A stretch of 64,000 nucleotides of DNA from an uncultured Ruminobacter sp. (GCA_902776415.1 CACYPY010000003.1:18187-82186), one strand, 5' to 3'. Counted from the stretch's first letter, positions 27,166 through 35,563 are shown. Notes: generated from the letters alone by a model not told the origin. Program-made: numbers and translations.

Positions 27166-28221
27166 TTATCCGACGCCGGTATCCTGAAGATCCGGCCACT
27201 TTGCAATGATTTTCTCCCAGACAAAATCAGGATTAAGCCCGAAAAGACACTCCGGCTTTCCTTTGGGACAGACTCTTTTGAAGCAGGGATGGCAGCTCAC
27301 AGAGGATTCAATGACCAGGGCATTGTCATCCGAAGGAGGCGTATACTGCGCGCTGGTGGAGCCGAACACCGCGGCCAGCCTGACCCCCGCGGCCGCGGAA
27401 ACATGCATAAGTCCGGAATCATTGGAAAGCACCAAAGCGCATAATGCCAGAAGATCAATGGCCTCCTCCAGGGATGTGCCCCCGGCCAGTACCCGCACCC
27501 GTTCCCGAAAATCCTCCGGAACAAGTCCCTTAATCTCCTCTCCGGTATCCCGATCCTTTCCGGAACCGAAGATCCAGATCTCCCGATCCGGGAACCTTGC
27601 AAGATACTTTGAGGAAAGAGCGGCATAATACTCCGGCGGCCACTTCTTGGCGGGGCCGAACTCGGCTCCGGGACAGAGTCCCAGGGGACTTCTGTCCTTC
27701 CGGATCCCGAACTTCCCCAGAAGCGCGGCGTCGGGCTCCCGGGTATTCAGCCGGGGATACGGCAGAAACTCCAGATCCTCCTGCCTAGCCACTTTGTCAC
27801 GGGGCCAGGCCAGGGCGGAATAGCGGGCAATCAGTCTCGGAAAATCCTGTTTGTTTTTGCGCATGACATTGATAAGGCCGTAGCGTATTTCTCCCTTCCA
27901 GCCGATACGCCTCTTAATCCCCGCAAAAAAGGGAATCAGGGCGCTTTTCCAGGAATTGGGAAGAATGTAGGCCTCATCGTAACGCTCCCCGGAGAGAGCC
28001 CGTCCCAGCCGGATCCTGCCCACGAGATCAAAACTGCCGTGCCCGATGGGCATCAGAATCCCCTTTTCCGCCTCGGGCATTCTTTTGACAATATCCAGAC
28101 ACCAGGCCGGGGCCAGCACATGAATCACCGCCTCGGGATGAAGCCTTTTCAGGGTAATGAGGAGACTCTCCGCCATCACCAGGTCCCCCACCCAGGAGGG
28201 GGCCACCACCAGAATTTTCAT
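27166..28221 (-). CDS. waaF: ADP-heptose:LPS heptosyltransferase II
   Basis: WaaF adds the second heptose to the LPS inner core. The 351-residue glycosyltransferase (family GT9) begins ILVVAPSWVGDLVMAES and carries LGLCPGAEFGPAKKWPPE and the donor-site stretch LSNDSGLMHVSAAAGV. The cysteine-containing SVSCHPCFKRVCPKGKPEC near the end is usual for WaaF. It lies between flrC and waaA, on the same strand. Confidence 0.95.
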   Translation of the reverse strand: MKILVVAPSWVGDLVMAESLLITLKRLHPEAVIHVLAPAWCLDIVKRMPEAEKGILMPIGHGSFDLVGRIRLGRALSGERYDEAYILPNSWKSALIPFFAGIKRRIGWKGEIRYGLINVMRKNKQDFPRLIARYSALAWPRDKVARQEDLEFLPYPRLNTREPDAALLGKFGIRKDRSPLGLCPGAEFGPAKKWPPEYYAALSSKYLARFPDREIWIFGSGKDRDTGEEIKGLVPEDFRERVRVLAGGTSLEEAIDLLALCALVLSNDSGLMHVSAAAGVRLAAVFGSTSAQYTPPSDDNALVIESSVSCHPCFKRVCPKGKPECLFGLNPDFVWEKIIAKWPDLQDTGVG

Positions 28222-28278
28222 TTAAACCTCTATATCCTGCGCCGCCGGGTTTCCGCATCATGCTTCCGGCGCCCGCCG

Positions 28279-29655
28279 CTAGTCAGGAACCACAAAGCCG
28301 GCCTCCCGCATTTTTGAGAGCTTGTAGCGGAGGGTGCGGGGGCTCATGCCAAGTCTTTCCGCGCACTTCTGCCGGCTGCCGCCGCACTCTATCAGGGTAT
28401 CCAGTATAATCTGAAATTCCTGAAGCTTCATCTCCTCACCGAGATTTCCGGCGCCGGAAGGCCGTTCCGGAGTTCCCGGGGAAGCCGAATCCGGAGCCGG
28501 TGTCAGTGCGGAGGGCTCCGCAATAAACTGACTTTCGTCATCAAAAATCAGAGCGTCCGGGGTGATTTCGGCACCGGCGATAATAAGAGCCCGCTGCATC
28601 ACATTGCCAAGCTCCCGGACATTCCCGGGCCAGCCGTATGACAGAAGCTTCCGTTCCGCGTCCGGAGTCAGGGGCTTTTCGGGAAGCTTCTGCTCCGCGG
28701 AAGCGGTTTTCAGCATAAAGCGGGCCAGGGGAACGATGTCCAGGGGGCGATCCCGAAGGGCGGGCCATTTCAGAGGAAACACGTTGAGCCGGTAATAGAG
28801 ATCCTCCCGGAACTTCCCTTCCTGAACCGCCGCCCGGAGATCCCGGTTGGAGGTGGCAATAACCCGCACGTCCAGGGAAATGGTCTTCCGGCCGCCAAGC
28901 CGCTCCACCTCCTTCTCCTGCAGCACCCGGAGCAGCTTGGCCTGCAGCGAGAGCTCCATCTCGGTGATTTCATCAAGAAGAATGGTGCCGCCCTGGGCCT
29001 GCTCGAACTTCCCGGGGCAGGCCTGCACCGCTCCGGTAAAAGCCCCCTTCTCGTACCCGAACAGGGTGGACTCCAGCATGGTTTCGGGAATCGCCGCGCA
29101 GTTTATGGCCACAAACGGCCCCGCCTTTCTTTCGGAATTGTCGTGAACAAACCGGGACAGCACCTCCTTTCCGGATCCGCTGGGGCCGGTAATCATCACC
29201 GTGGCCTCGGAGCGGGCCACCTTCCGGGCCATTTCCAGAAGGTCCGCGGTTTTCGGGTCGCCATACACCGGCCCCCCGCTGTCTGCATGTTCCTGAGGTA
29301 CGTATCTTATAACCTGATTAAGCAGCACCTCGGGGGCAAACGGCTTGGCCAGATAATCCACGGCACCGTCCCGCATGGCCTTCACCGCCCCGTCGATATT
29401 GGCATAGGCGGTCATGAGCAGCACCGGAATCTGAGGGTGCTTCTCATGAATGACATTAAGAAGGCGATGTCCGTCCATGCCCTCCATCTGAATATCGGAG
29501 ATCACCATGCCGATGCGCATTCTCTCCAGAATGTCCAAAGCCTGGGATCCCCCCGCGGCCTCGATGCATTCATATCCCGAAAGCATCAGGGTGTCGGTGA
29601 TGGCCTCCCTGAGCCTGGCATCGTCATCCACAATCAAAATTCGGTTTTTCGCCAT
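28279..29655 (-). CDS. flrC: Sigma-54-dependent response regulator, FlrC/FleR type
   Basis: The 458-residue protein has a receiver domain with phospho-acceptor D54 (VISDIQM), an AAA+ domain with Walker A GPSGSGKE (157-164), the sigma-54 contact loop GAFTGA (204-209) and Walker B ILLDEI, and a C-terminal Fis-type helix-turn-helix (about 425-450). In polarly flagellated gammaproteobacteria FlrC activates mid-stage flagellar genes with sigma-54 and is phosphorylated by FlrB. The kinase gene at 34.5 kb matches FlrB, which supports this identity over other NtrC-family members. It reads toward waaF, 57 bases away. Confidence 0.82.
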   Translation of the reverse strand: MAKNRILIVDDDARLREAITDTLMLSGYECIEAAGGSQALDILERMRIGMVISDIQMEGMDGHRLLNVIHEKHPQIPVLLMTAYANIDGAVKAMRDGAVDYLAKPFAPEVLLNQVIRYVPQEHADSGGPVYGDPKTADLLEMARKVARSEATVMITGPSGSGKEVLSRFVHDNSERKAGPFVAINCAAIPETMLESTLFGYEKGAFTGAVQACPGKFEQAQGGTILLDEITEMELSLQAKLLRVLQEKEVERLGGRKTISLDVRVIATSNRDLRAAVQEGKFREDLYYRLNVFPLKWPALRDRPLDIVPLARFMLKTASAEQKLPEKPLTPDAERKLLSYGWPGNVRELGNVMQRALIIAGAEITPDALIFDDESQFIAEPSALTPAPDSASPGTPERPSGAGNLGEEMKLQEFQIILDTLIECGGSRQKCAERLGMSPRTLRYKLSKMREAGFVVPD

Positions 29656-29774
29656 ACCTTTCTTCCCTCTGCTTCCCTCTGCTTCCCCCGTATCCGTCCT
29701 ATATCCTCAGGACCTCCCCCGCAGCCCCCGGAGTTCCCTTCGCAACACCCGCCCCTCTCTCATCTCAAAAAATG

Positions 29775-32135
29775 CTAAAGATATCCGGCAAGAAGCTCCT
29801 TCATTTCCTTGAGTTCCGACTTGTCGGCTTCATTTATAAGCTCCCTGAGCGATTTGACCGCCTTTTTGCCATCCCTGCCCTTCACCTCGTGAGTCACACT
29901 GAGCGCCCGTTCCGGATCCGCGCCCTTTTCCATCAGAAGCCGTATCGCCGCGGGATGATTGGAGGCAATGGCAAAGGTCAGCGCCGTGGCACCGTCCCGA
30001 TCCTGGGTTTCCAGCGCGGCTCCGGCATTAATCAGGCTTTCAATGGTCTTAAGGCTGGGATTTTTCGGTTTGCTCACCGCCATCATGAGCGCAGTGCGTC
30101 CCGCCGGTGTCGCGGCATTGGGATTGGCACCGCTCTTAAGAAGAAGATCTGTAACATCATCCTTGCTGACACTGCGATCCCGCACCGCCAGCATCAGCAC
30201 CGATAGGCCGTTCTTGCTGCGCACAAAATTCACATCGGCTCCCTTTTCAATAACCGTCCGGATAAATTCCAGATCCGGCTCGTCCTCGTCCACGGCCGTA
30301 TAGAGAATGCTTTCGCCGTACTTGTTCAGGATATTGAGGTCCGCCCGGTATTCTGCCAGGAGCCGGAAGAAATCGGGATTTTTGGTCTCCGCAGCCAGGA
30401 ACAGCAGCGGCTTCTCATAGCCATCCCGGGCATTGGGATCGGCTCCCTTCTCAAGAAACAGCCGGACATAGTCAATACCGCCCTTCTCGTAGGCCTTTTC
30501 GATCATAAGCGATTTTCCGCTCCGGGCATTGGGATCAAAACCCAGGTCAAACAGCTTTCCGGTAAGATCGAGATGACGCTTCTCCCCGACGGATTTGAAA
30601 TTAAGCCAGGACCAGAGGGCCTCCTCCTGGAATTTCTCAAAGGACTTCATCTTTTTGATATCGGGGCTGAGACTCAGCCAGTACTCGATAATATCCGGGG
30701 AGCTCCTGCTGCTGAACAGCTTCCGGGCCACGGAATATTTGCCGTCCGGAGATTCGTAGTTAATATCTCCTCCGGCCTCCGTGATCGCCTTTATGAAATC
30801 CAGACTGTAGGATCTGTTTCCTCCGGCAGCGGAACTTACCAGGTCAAGATAATAAAGCAGGAAGGAGGGCACCCCCTCAGGATTTAAAACGGCACCGCGG
30901 GAAACCGCGCTTCTGAACAGATCGACATCCCCTTCCCGCGCCGCAATGTAGAGCGGGCTGGTTTCAAATGCGGTAAAGAGGTTCGGATCCGCACCGTGAT
31001 CCAAAAGTGCCTTAAGGTACTTCGCTCCGCCTTTTTCATAAACCCTGAAGGTAAGATAGCAGTTGTGAAGGTCAATTTTTTCGTTTGCGGGAAGTCCCAG
31101 GTCCAGAAGCCCGGTAAAGACCTGATAGTGATCCAGCTTTTTGAGGGAATCCTTCCGGCTCATCCAGTCCAGAAGAAGAACATCCCGGACCTTTTCCCCG
31201 TCAAGAGCCTTCCAGACATTAAGATTCCTCAGTCTCCGAAGATCCGGCCTGAGGGAGAGCCAGTACTCCAGAATATCCTCCGATCCCTTGAGAAACAGCG
31301 CGGCCAGGGATATTGTGCCCTCGGGATTCTCCCAGTTGTAGTAAGCTCCGTGCTCCACGAGGATTTTCACCACCTCGGGACTGGGGTTCTTCCGGCTGAG
31401 ATAGCGGTACAGAAGCGGAACCTCCGCCGAAAGCTGCTTTTTGAGCTTTGAACTGTACCCCAGATCCATACTGCTCATGACGTTGGGATTGGCACCATTT
31501 TCCAGTGCTTTAAGAACATCCTCCGGCTTTGCAAAACCGTTAAGAAGCAGATCCCGGAACTTTTTGTCATCCTCGGCGGAAGTGCTGCCCCGGTATTCCT
31601 TAAGGGCCTCATAGCCGGAGGCGGTCTCAACAGACGAAGAAGGCTTAAGCCGGTCAGTCTCCGGCACGGCAGATTTTTCAGAATCTGCCTGAGCCGGAGG
31701 CACCGGCTTTTCCGGGGATTCGGAGGAGTTCTCCTCCGATCCCGGGGCGGAAGCCTTTCCGGAAGCGCTGTCCGCCCTGGCCAGAGGCGTTTTTCCCAGA
31801 GTTTCCAGAAGTCTGCCGTCATCCACTGTCACAAGACCGGCGGCAACAATCTTGTCCCCCTCCGGTCGGTAGGAAATATCCCCTTTCGGAGATACGTAAT
31901 CATCAATTTTCAGAAAGATTTCCGTACGGATGATTTTGGCATTGCTTTTAAGCTCGTCCGGAGAAAGATGCCGGGCCATTTCCGTACGGAGAGCCTTCAT
32001 CTTGAGGTTTCCGAGAGCGGCCGTCTCGTTCTTCCCCGAAGCCTCCAGTTCATATTCCGCCTGAGCCGGAACCGAAACCGGAAGCCCAAAAAGGATGCTC
32101 AGCAAAATTCCCTGAACTGTTCTCCGATACTTCAT
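29775..32135 (-). CDS. Secreted ankyrin-repeat protein, 786 aa, with internal duplication
   Basis: A signal peptide ends near AQA (about residue 26). Residues 27-125 form a small domain (GKNETAALGNLKMKALRTEM and VSPKGDISY) reminiscent of FlgT/LPP20-type periplasmic domains; this is tentative. A Ser/Glu/Pro-rich linker (130-185) follows. The rest is ankyrin repeats (HGADPN, KGADPNARDG, SGANPNAATPAGRTALMMA). Two long modules are duplicated: each has an EYWLSL-PD helix, then a diverged insert, a YEKGG motif and two ankyrin repeats. It probably acts in the periplasm or outside in protein binding. It is 119 bases upstream of flrC. Confidence 0.8.
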   Translation of the reverse strand: MKYRRTVQGILLSILFGLPVSVPAQAEYELEASGKNETAALGNLKMKALRTEMARHLSPDELKSNAKIIRTEIFLKIDDYVSPKGDISYRPEGDKIVAAGLVTVDDGRLLETLGKTPLARADSASGKASAPGSEENSSESPEKPVPPAQADSEKSAVPETDRLKPSSSVETASGYEALKEYRGSTSAEDDKKFRDLLLNGFAKPEDVLKALENGANPNVMSSMDLGYSSKLKKQLSAEVPLLYRYLSRKNPSPEVVKILVEHGAYYNWENPEGTISLAALFLKGSEDILEYWLSLRPDLRRLRNLNVWKALDGEKVRDVLLLDWMSRKDSLKKLDHYQVFTGLLDLGLPANEKIDLHNCYLTFRVYEKGGAKYLKALLDHGADPNLFTAFETSPLYIAAREGDVDLFRSAVSRGAVLNPEGVPSFLLYYLDLVSSAAGGNRSYSLDFIKAITEAGGDINYESPDGKYSVARKLFSSRSSPDIIEYWLSLSPDIKKMKSFEKFQEEALWSWLNFKSVGEKRHLDLTGKLFDLGFDPNARSGKSLMIEKAYEKGGIDYVRLFLEKGADPNARDGYEKPLLFLAAETKNPDFFRLLAEYRADLNILNKYGESILYTAVDEDEPDLEFIRTVIEKGADVNFVRSKNGLSVLMLAVRDRSVSKDDVTDLLLKSGANPNAATPAGRTALMMAVSKPKNPSLKTIESLINAGAALETQDRDGATALTFAIASNHPAAIRLLMEKGADPERALSVTHEVKGRDGKKAVKSLRELINEADKSELKEMKELLAGYL

Positions 32136-32529
32136 ATAAACCGATCTCCCTGAATGCTCCGGCTGTCAATTCAGCCGCATAACGCGGAACCGCAAAGAAA
32201 ACTCCGGCTCCTTTCACAAAGGGACTGATGTCCGGAGGCTTCCCTGTCCCGCCGGACAGTACCGGATTTAAGTTTATACCGAATGCCGCCGCCGGCACTC
32301 TGAAATTCGCCGAGATTGTGAATTCGCACGGGCAATCACGAAAATCCCCGGAAAAGAGCAGGAAAAAGGAGCAGCCAGGGAGAGCAGGGAATCTGACAGG
32401 ATGTTTATCGGTTCTTCGAAATATACGGGCCGGATGTTTTAACCGGCACGCTGTTAACAGATATCAGGATGGTTCCGAAAGATTGTAAGAATTGAATTGC
32501 TGACTGCAAAAGAAAGCCACCCCGATACC
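32136..32529. other. Intergenic region upstream of the ankyrin gene
   Basis: About 390 bases between yafQ and the ankyrin gene. No gene, tRNA or clear hairpin terminator was found. A promoter for the ankyrin gene is expected here, but no convincing -35/-10 pair was recognised. Confidence 0.4.
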
Positions 32530-32802
32530 TCAAAACAGATCCGAATGCGTAACGGGACGAAACAGAAAAAGCTCAAGTTCATCCTGTTCGATACGATAAA
32601 TCAAAAGCCAGTCAGGGTGTATACGGCACTCCCGAAATCCTGCAAACTCTCCCGTCAGCTCATGGTCACGGTACCGCTTTTCAAGCTTTTTTCCGGCAGC
32701 AAGGATGTTTACGGCGATATTCAGCTGTTCAAGATCCAGTCCCCGTTTATGAGCAAGTTTCAAATCCTTTCTGAATCGGTTTGAGACTACAACTTTAAAC
32801 AT
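32530..32802 (-). CDS. yafQ: YafQ-family mRNA interferase toxin
   Basis: YafQ toxins cleave mRNA on the ribosome. The 90-residue protein keeps the catalytic set: H47 in YRDHELTG, H62 and D64 in CRIHPDWLLIYRI, and H86 in THSDLF. Length and pattern match E. coli YafQ. It overlaps the upstream antitoxin gene by 8 bases, the usual toxin-antitoxin arrangement, so translation is coupled. Nothing suggests inactivation. Confidence 0.93.
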   Translation of the reverse strand: MFKVVVSNRFRKDLKLAHKRGLDLEQLNIAVNILAAGKKLEKRYRDHELTGEFAGFRECRIHPDWLLIYRIEQDELELFLFRPVTHSDLF

Positions 32803-33076
32803 CTGTCAGGATCTCTGTTATTGCTTCATCAAAGGAATCATACCTCTTATACGCCGCAGGATTATTCTTCATCTCCTCGTATTCAGACAAAGCTGCCCGC
32901 GTCTCCGCATTTGGCACGAATCTCTTCACTTCAAACGGCAAACCATCATGATTCACTGCGCTCTTCAAAAACATGGTGATTGCTGTAGACATGTTCATCC
33001 CAAGATCTGCAAACAGCGCTTCTGCCTGGGATTTCAATTCTCTGTCTACCCGTACATTGATGTTTGCGGTGGTCAT
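32795..33076 (-). CDS. dinJ: RelB/DinJ-family antitoxin
   Basis: The 93-residue protein begins with a ribbon-helix-helix DNA-binding domain (TTANINVRVDRELKSQAEALFADLGMN) and ends with a toxin-binding tail (YDSFDEAITEILTDV). DinJ neutralises YafQ and represses its own operon. The ATG at 33076 is used because GGGAG precedes it at 10 bases; a GTG two codons earlier is too close to that site. A palindromic candidate operator lies upstream at 33124-33155. Confidence 0.92.
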   Translation of the reverse strand: MTTANINVRVDRELKSQAEALFADLGMNMSTAITMFLKSAVNHDGLPFEVKRFVPNAETRAALSEYEEMKNNPAAYKRYDSFDEAITEILTDV

Positions 33077-33123
33077 TAACACTCATCTCCCTCGATTAAA
33101 GTCAACGTAAATCATAATATTTG

Positions 33124-33155
33124 ATGTAAAACATTGTCAATGCAATACTTTACAT
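33124..33155 (-). promoter_or_regulatory. Palindromic operator upstream of dinJ-yafQ
   Basis: ATGTAAA (33124-33130) and TTTACAT (33149-33155) form an inverted repeat; inside it lies the palindrome CATTG-T-CAATG (33132-33142). RelB/DinJ antitoxins bind such palindromes over their promoters. Confidence 0.55.
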
Positions 33156-33432
33156 TATGAGCACAACATTCCCATATCCTTTCAATCACACAGTTGAAAA
33201 GGATATTGTTATTGGGTTGCCGAAATACCAGCATCGAAGAAAGGAATAAAAGGAACAGAGCTTAAGAGAACCATTACAAAATGTTTCGCGACACGAATGG
33301 TTCTTCCCGCCTTATAAGCGGTGACTGTTCTATCAGGTCTGTCAAGAAAACACTTCCGGGTGGAAGCATATTCTGTAATTTCTTCCAAAAGCAAGGCGGC
33401 CAGTCAATACTCGCATGGAGAGATGTTAAGCT

Positions 33433-33609
33433 GCCGGGCACAGTTATATCTGTAATCTGGATTCCGTTCCTCTGTCATGCCCGTATTGCGGAGCCCGGTG
33501 CATTACTCTTGAAATCGTTTACTCTCCTGAAACTGATTTACCGGATGAATTCCTTCTGCCGAGATATCAGTGTACCAGCAGCATGAACGAATACCGGGCA
33601 GGACAATAA
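33433..33609 (+). pseudogene. Cysteine-rich ORF fragment, 58 codons
   Basis: This open stretch has no start codon but reads like protein: SVPLSCPYCGARCITLEIV then YSPETDLPDEFLLPRYQC, ending at TAA 33607-33609. CPYCG plus later cysteines resemble a zinc ribbon. An in-frame stop precedes it. It may be the tail of a decayed gene. The flanking 33156-33432 region and ORFs in other frames gave nothing I can support. Confidence 0.3.
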
Positions 33610-33681
33610 AAACATGAGATCTGAAAATTCCGATTCCTGAACCAGAAGTCATAAAATCATGGCACGCCGGAATCCCGGAAT

Positions 33682-33713
33682 AAAAAGCCCCGATGCGTTT
33701 CAGGCACCGGGGG
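33682..33713 (-). terminator. Terminator downstream of the twin microprotein genes
   Basis: On the minus strand CCCCGGTGC (33712-33704) pairs with GCATCGGGG (33696-33688; one mismatch) and is followed by CTTTTTA. A second small hairpin GGGGC/GCCCC lies at 33749-33764. Confidence 0.7.
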
Positions 33714-33791
33714 TAAAAATGATAAAAGCTTAGGTTTGTTGTTTTGAAGGGGCTGTTCTGCCCCGAATCATGGACGGCTTCCGGATGTCGC

Positions 33792-33875
33792 TTACTTTAC
33801 GTAGCTGAAAAAGTAGGCGCGGGTTACCGGTGCCAGACGTTCTGCTTCGACGTATCTGTTAAAAAGTCTCTTCAT
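33792..33875 (-). CDS. Microprotein, 27 aa, copy 1
   Basis: A 27-codon ORF with an excellent ribosome binding site (GGGAGGAAA, 6 bases before the ATG). The peptide starts MKRLFNRYVEAERL, continues APVTRA and ends YFFSYVK. It is basic (six Lys/Arg, two Glu) with an aromatic C-terminus and no cysteine. The second copy 83 bases upstream differs by a single residue (Ala20 to Gly). The two DNA copies differ at four positions in the ORF, of which three are silent. I do not recognise the peptide. A terminator follows. Confidence 0.65.
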   Translation of the reverse strand: MKRLFNRYVEAERLAPVTRAYFFSYVK

Positions 33876-33957
33876 TTCGGTTTCCTCCCGATTGCTTTTC
33901 ATGACGGGGCTTTTATTCTTCTCAGCCCCATGGTTTCGGATAATTTCCGGATGCCGC

Positions 33958-34041
33958 TTACTTTACGTAGCTGAAAAAGTAGCCGCGGGTTACCGGTGCC
34001 AGACGTTCTGCTTCGACGTATCTGTTAAATAATCTTTTCAT
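33958..34041 (-). CDS. Microprotein, 27 aa, copy 2
   Basis: The second of two tandem ORFs, first in the transcript. CGGAGGAAAA precedes the ATG at 34041. The peptide matches copy 1 except Gly20 for Ala20. A promoter (34091-34119) lies about 43 bases upstream of the ATG, with two TGAGCACA direct repeats around it. A G+C hairpin (GGGGCT/AGCCCC, 33906-33929) separates the copies. Identity between copies extends only about 15 bases past each ORF end, so what is kept is the ORF with its ribosome binding site. Possible roles include a small regulatory, membrane-active or precursor peptide; none is established. Confidence 0.65.
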   Translation of the reverse strand: MKRLFNRYVEAERLAPVTRGYFFSYVK

Positions 34042-34090
34042 TTCGTTTTCCTCCGAAATCTGTTTTGCTCATCTCCCTGAGCACATTTTT

Positions 34091-34119
34091 ATGATAGTGA
34101 TATTGAGCACACTTTGCAA
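34091..34119 (-). promoter_or_regulatory. Promoter of the twin microprotein genes
   Basis: On the minus strand TTGCAA (34119-34114) and TATCAT (34096-34091) are 17 bases apart. TGAGCACA occurs twice in direct orientation (34078-34085 and 34104-34111, plus-strand reading), once at the expected start and once between the boxes, as repressor sites often do. Confidence 0.5.
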
Positions 34120-34149
34120 TAGCTTTATGTAGTATTTTTTCAAAATTTT

Positions 34150-34191
34150 TTAATGAAAATACTTTCAGACTGCTGAAAATAGTTTCATTAA
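34150..34191. repeat. 42-bp near-perfect palindrome
   Basis: Bases 34150-34168 and 34173-34191 are complementary at 17 of 19 positions around the loop ACTG; the ends read TTAATGAAA and TTTCATTAA. It lies 31 bases beyond the -35 box of the microprotein promoter. No T-run follows in either direction, so it is more likely a binding site, a cruciform or a small element than a terminator. Between here and flrB (34192-34531) there is only a long stem CCCCCTGC/GCAGGGGG (about 34481-34512) that may end flrB transcripts. Confidence 0.65.
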
Positions 34192-34531
34192 AACCACCGG
34201 CAATTTGCAAAACCCTTTATACATAAAGAACTTGTTACCTATAACCGCTGTTTTATAAAAGAAAAATCCGAATCCTGGCCGAAATTTTTGCGAAAGTTAA
34301 CTACACAAACCTTCAAAGATAAGAGATCTGTATCACAGCTGTAAAAACACCACTCCTTTTGGGAAACAGAAGCACTGCCGGATCATTCGGACCGGTTTCG
34401 GAAGGGCTTAAATAAACGGCTGAGGAAGCATCGGGAAGGGAAGGAAATGGAGTGGAGTGGCGTGAAGTGAAAGGATCCCCCTGCGCGTGCGGGATAACCG
34501 GAGCAGGGGGAACATTGGCAGGATCTGAGCA

Positions 34532-35563
34532 CTACGCTGCCAGGGGCATTCCCACAGTCTTCCCGGTGGCCGCCAGAGGCAGTGCTACCGAAAAGCAGGT
34601 ACCCCGGCCGTTTTCCGAAACCAGCCCGATTCGTCCCTGATGAGCAGCCACCACTGATTTCACCACGGCCAGACCGAGCCCGGTGCCGTTGGCCTTGGTG
34701 GTAAAGAATGGATCAAAAACACTGCGCTGAAGTTCGGAACTCATGCCGCTTCCGTTATCGGCGATTTTGATAATCGCTTCCCCGCCCTCTCTGGCAACGT
34801 CAATGAAGATCCGTGAGGCTCCTGCCTCCACCGCATTGGCCACCAGGTTGTTGAGAGCGCTGGCCAGGGCTGTCTTGTTGGCAATGATTTCCATGGGAGG
34901 ATCGTCCATCCGGATATCAATTCTGGCATTACCACGGGAAAGTACCCCCTCGGAGGCGTTTTTCACGGCGGAAACCAGCTCGGTCAGCTCCACCCGATCC
35001 GCAATTTTGTCACCGGCCCTGGCAAAAAGGAGCACATCCTTCACCTGATTCTCCAGATCCTGCAGTCTGTCGGAAAGCTTCTTAAGAAACTGGGTTCTCA
35101 GAGCTTCGTTAAGCCCCCGGTTCGCCAGGTTGGCGGCATAAAGCATGGCGGCGGACAGAGGAGTTCTGATCTGATGGGCCAGGGAGGCCGCCATCTTGCC
35201 GAGACTGGAAAGCCGTTCCATATGGCTGATGCGTTCCTGAAGCTTCCTGGTGGGGGTAACGTCGGTGAGCTCCACCAGCTGCCCAACGGAGAGCGGCCTG
35301 GTATTAACCGCTATTTTGCGGCCGTCCCTCAGAGTAACCTCGTTTCCGTCGTCCCCCGATGGCTGAAAGCTCTCACTGATAATGAAACGCCACTTTTTTC
35401 CGGAAATATCCTTTCCGAACATATTCCGTGCCGCGGTGTTGGCATGCGACACCAGCCCTTTTCTGTCCACAATCACAAACGCGGCCGAAGAGGCATTGAA
35501 AACCTCCTGCATAACGGCGCTCGGAGCATTTTCTGAAATTCCGGTAATTGCTGAAGTCTGCAT
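34532..35563 (-). CDS. flrB: Sensor histidine kinase, FlrB/FleS type
   Basis: The 343-residue soluble kinase has a PAS domain (about 20-105), a dimerisation domain with the phospho-acceptor H in LAHQIRTPLSA, and an HATPase with N-box NNLVANAVEAGA, DNGSG and GTGLGLAVV. The short PAS-kinase layout without membrane segments and the HQIRTPLSAAMLYA sequence match FlrB/FleS, the partner of FlrC in polar-flagellum control. The ATG at 35563 follows AGGAAT at 7 bases. Its partner flrC is about 4.9 kb downstream on the same strand instead of adjacent. Confidence 0.85.
   Translation of the reverse strand: MQTSAITGISENAPSAVMQEVFNASSAAFVIVDRKGLVSHANTAARNMFGKDISGKKWRFIISESFQPSGDDGNEVTLRDGRKIAVNTRPLSVGQLVELTDVTPTRKLQERISHMERLSSLGKMAASLAHQIRTPLSAAMLYAANLANRGLNEALRTQFLKKLSDRLQDLENQVKDVLLFARAGDKIADRVELTELVSAVKNASEGVLSRGNARIDIRMDDPPMEIIANKTALASALNNLVANAVEAGASRIFIDVAREGGEAIIKIADNGSGMSSELQRSVFDPFFTTKANGTGLGLAVVKSVVAAHQGRIGLVSENGRGTCFSVALPLAATGKTVGMPLAA

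Noticed and set aside
33209..33394. 61-codon reverse-strand ORF
   Set aside because: Some protein-like character, but no ribosome binding site, no recognised family and overlapping frames; not enough to call.
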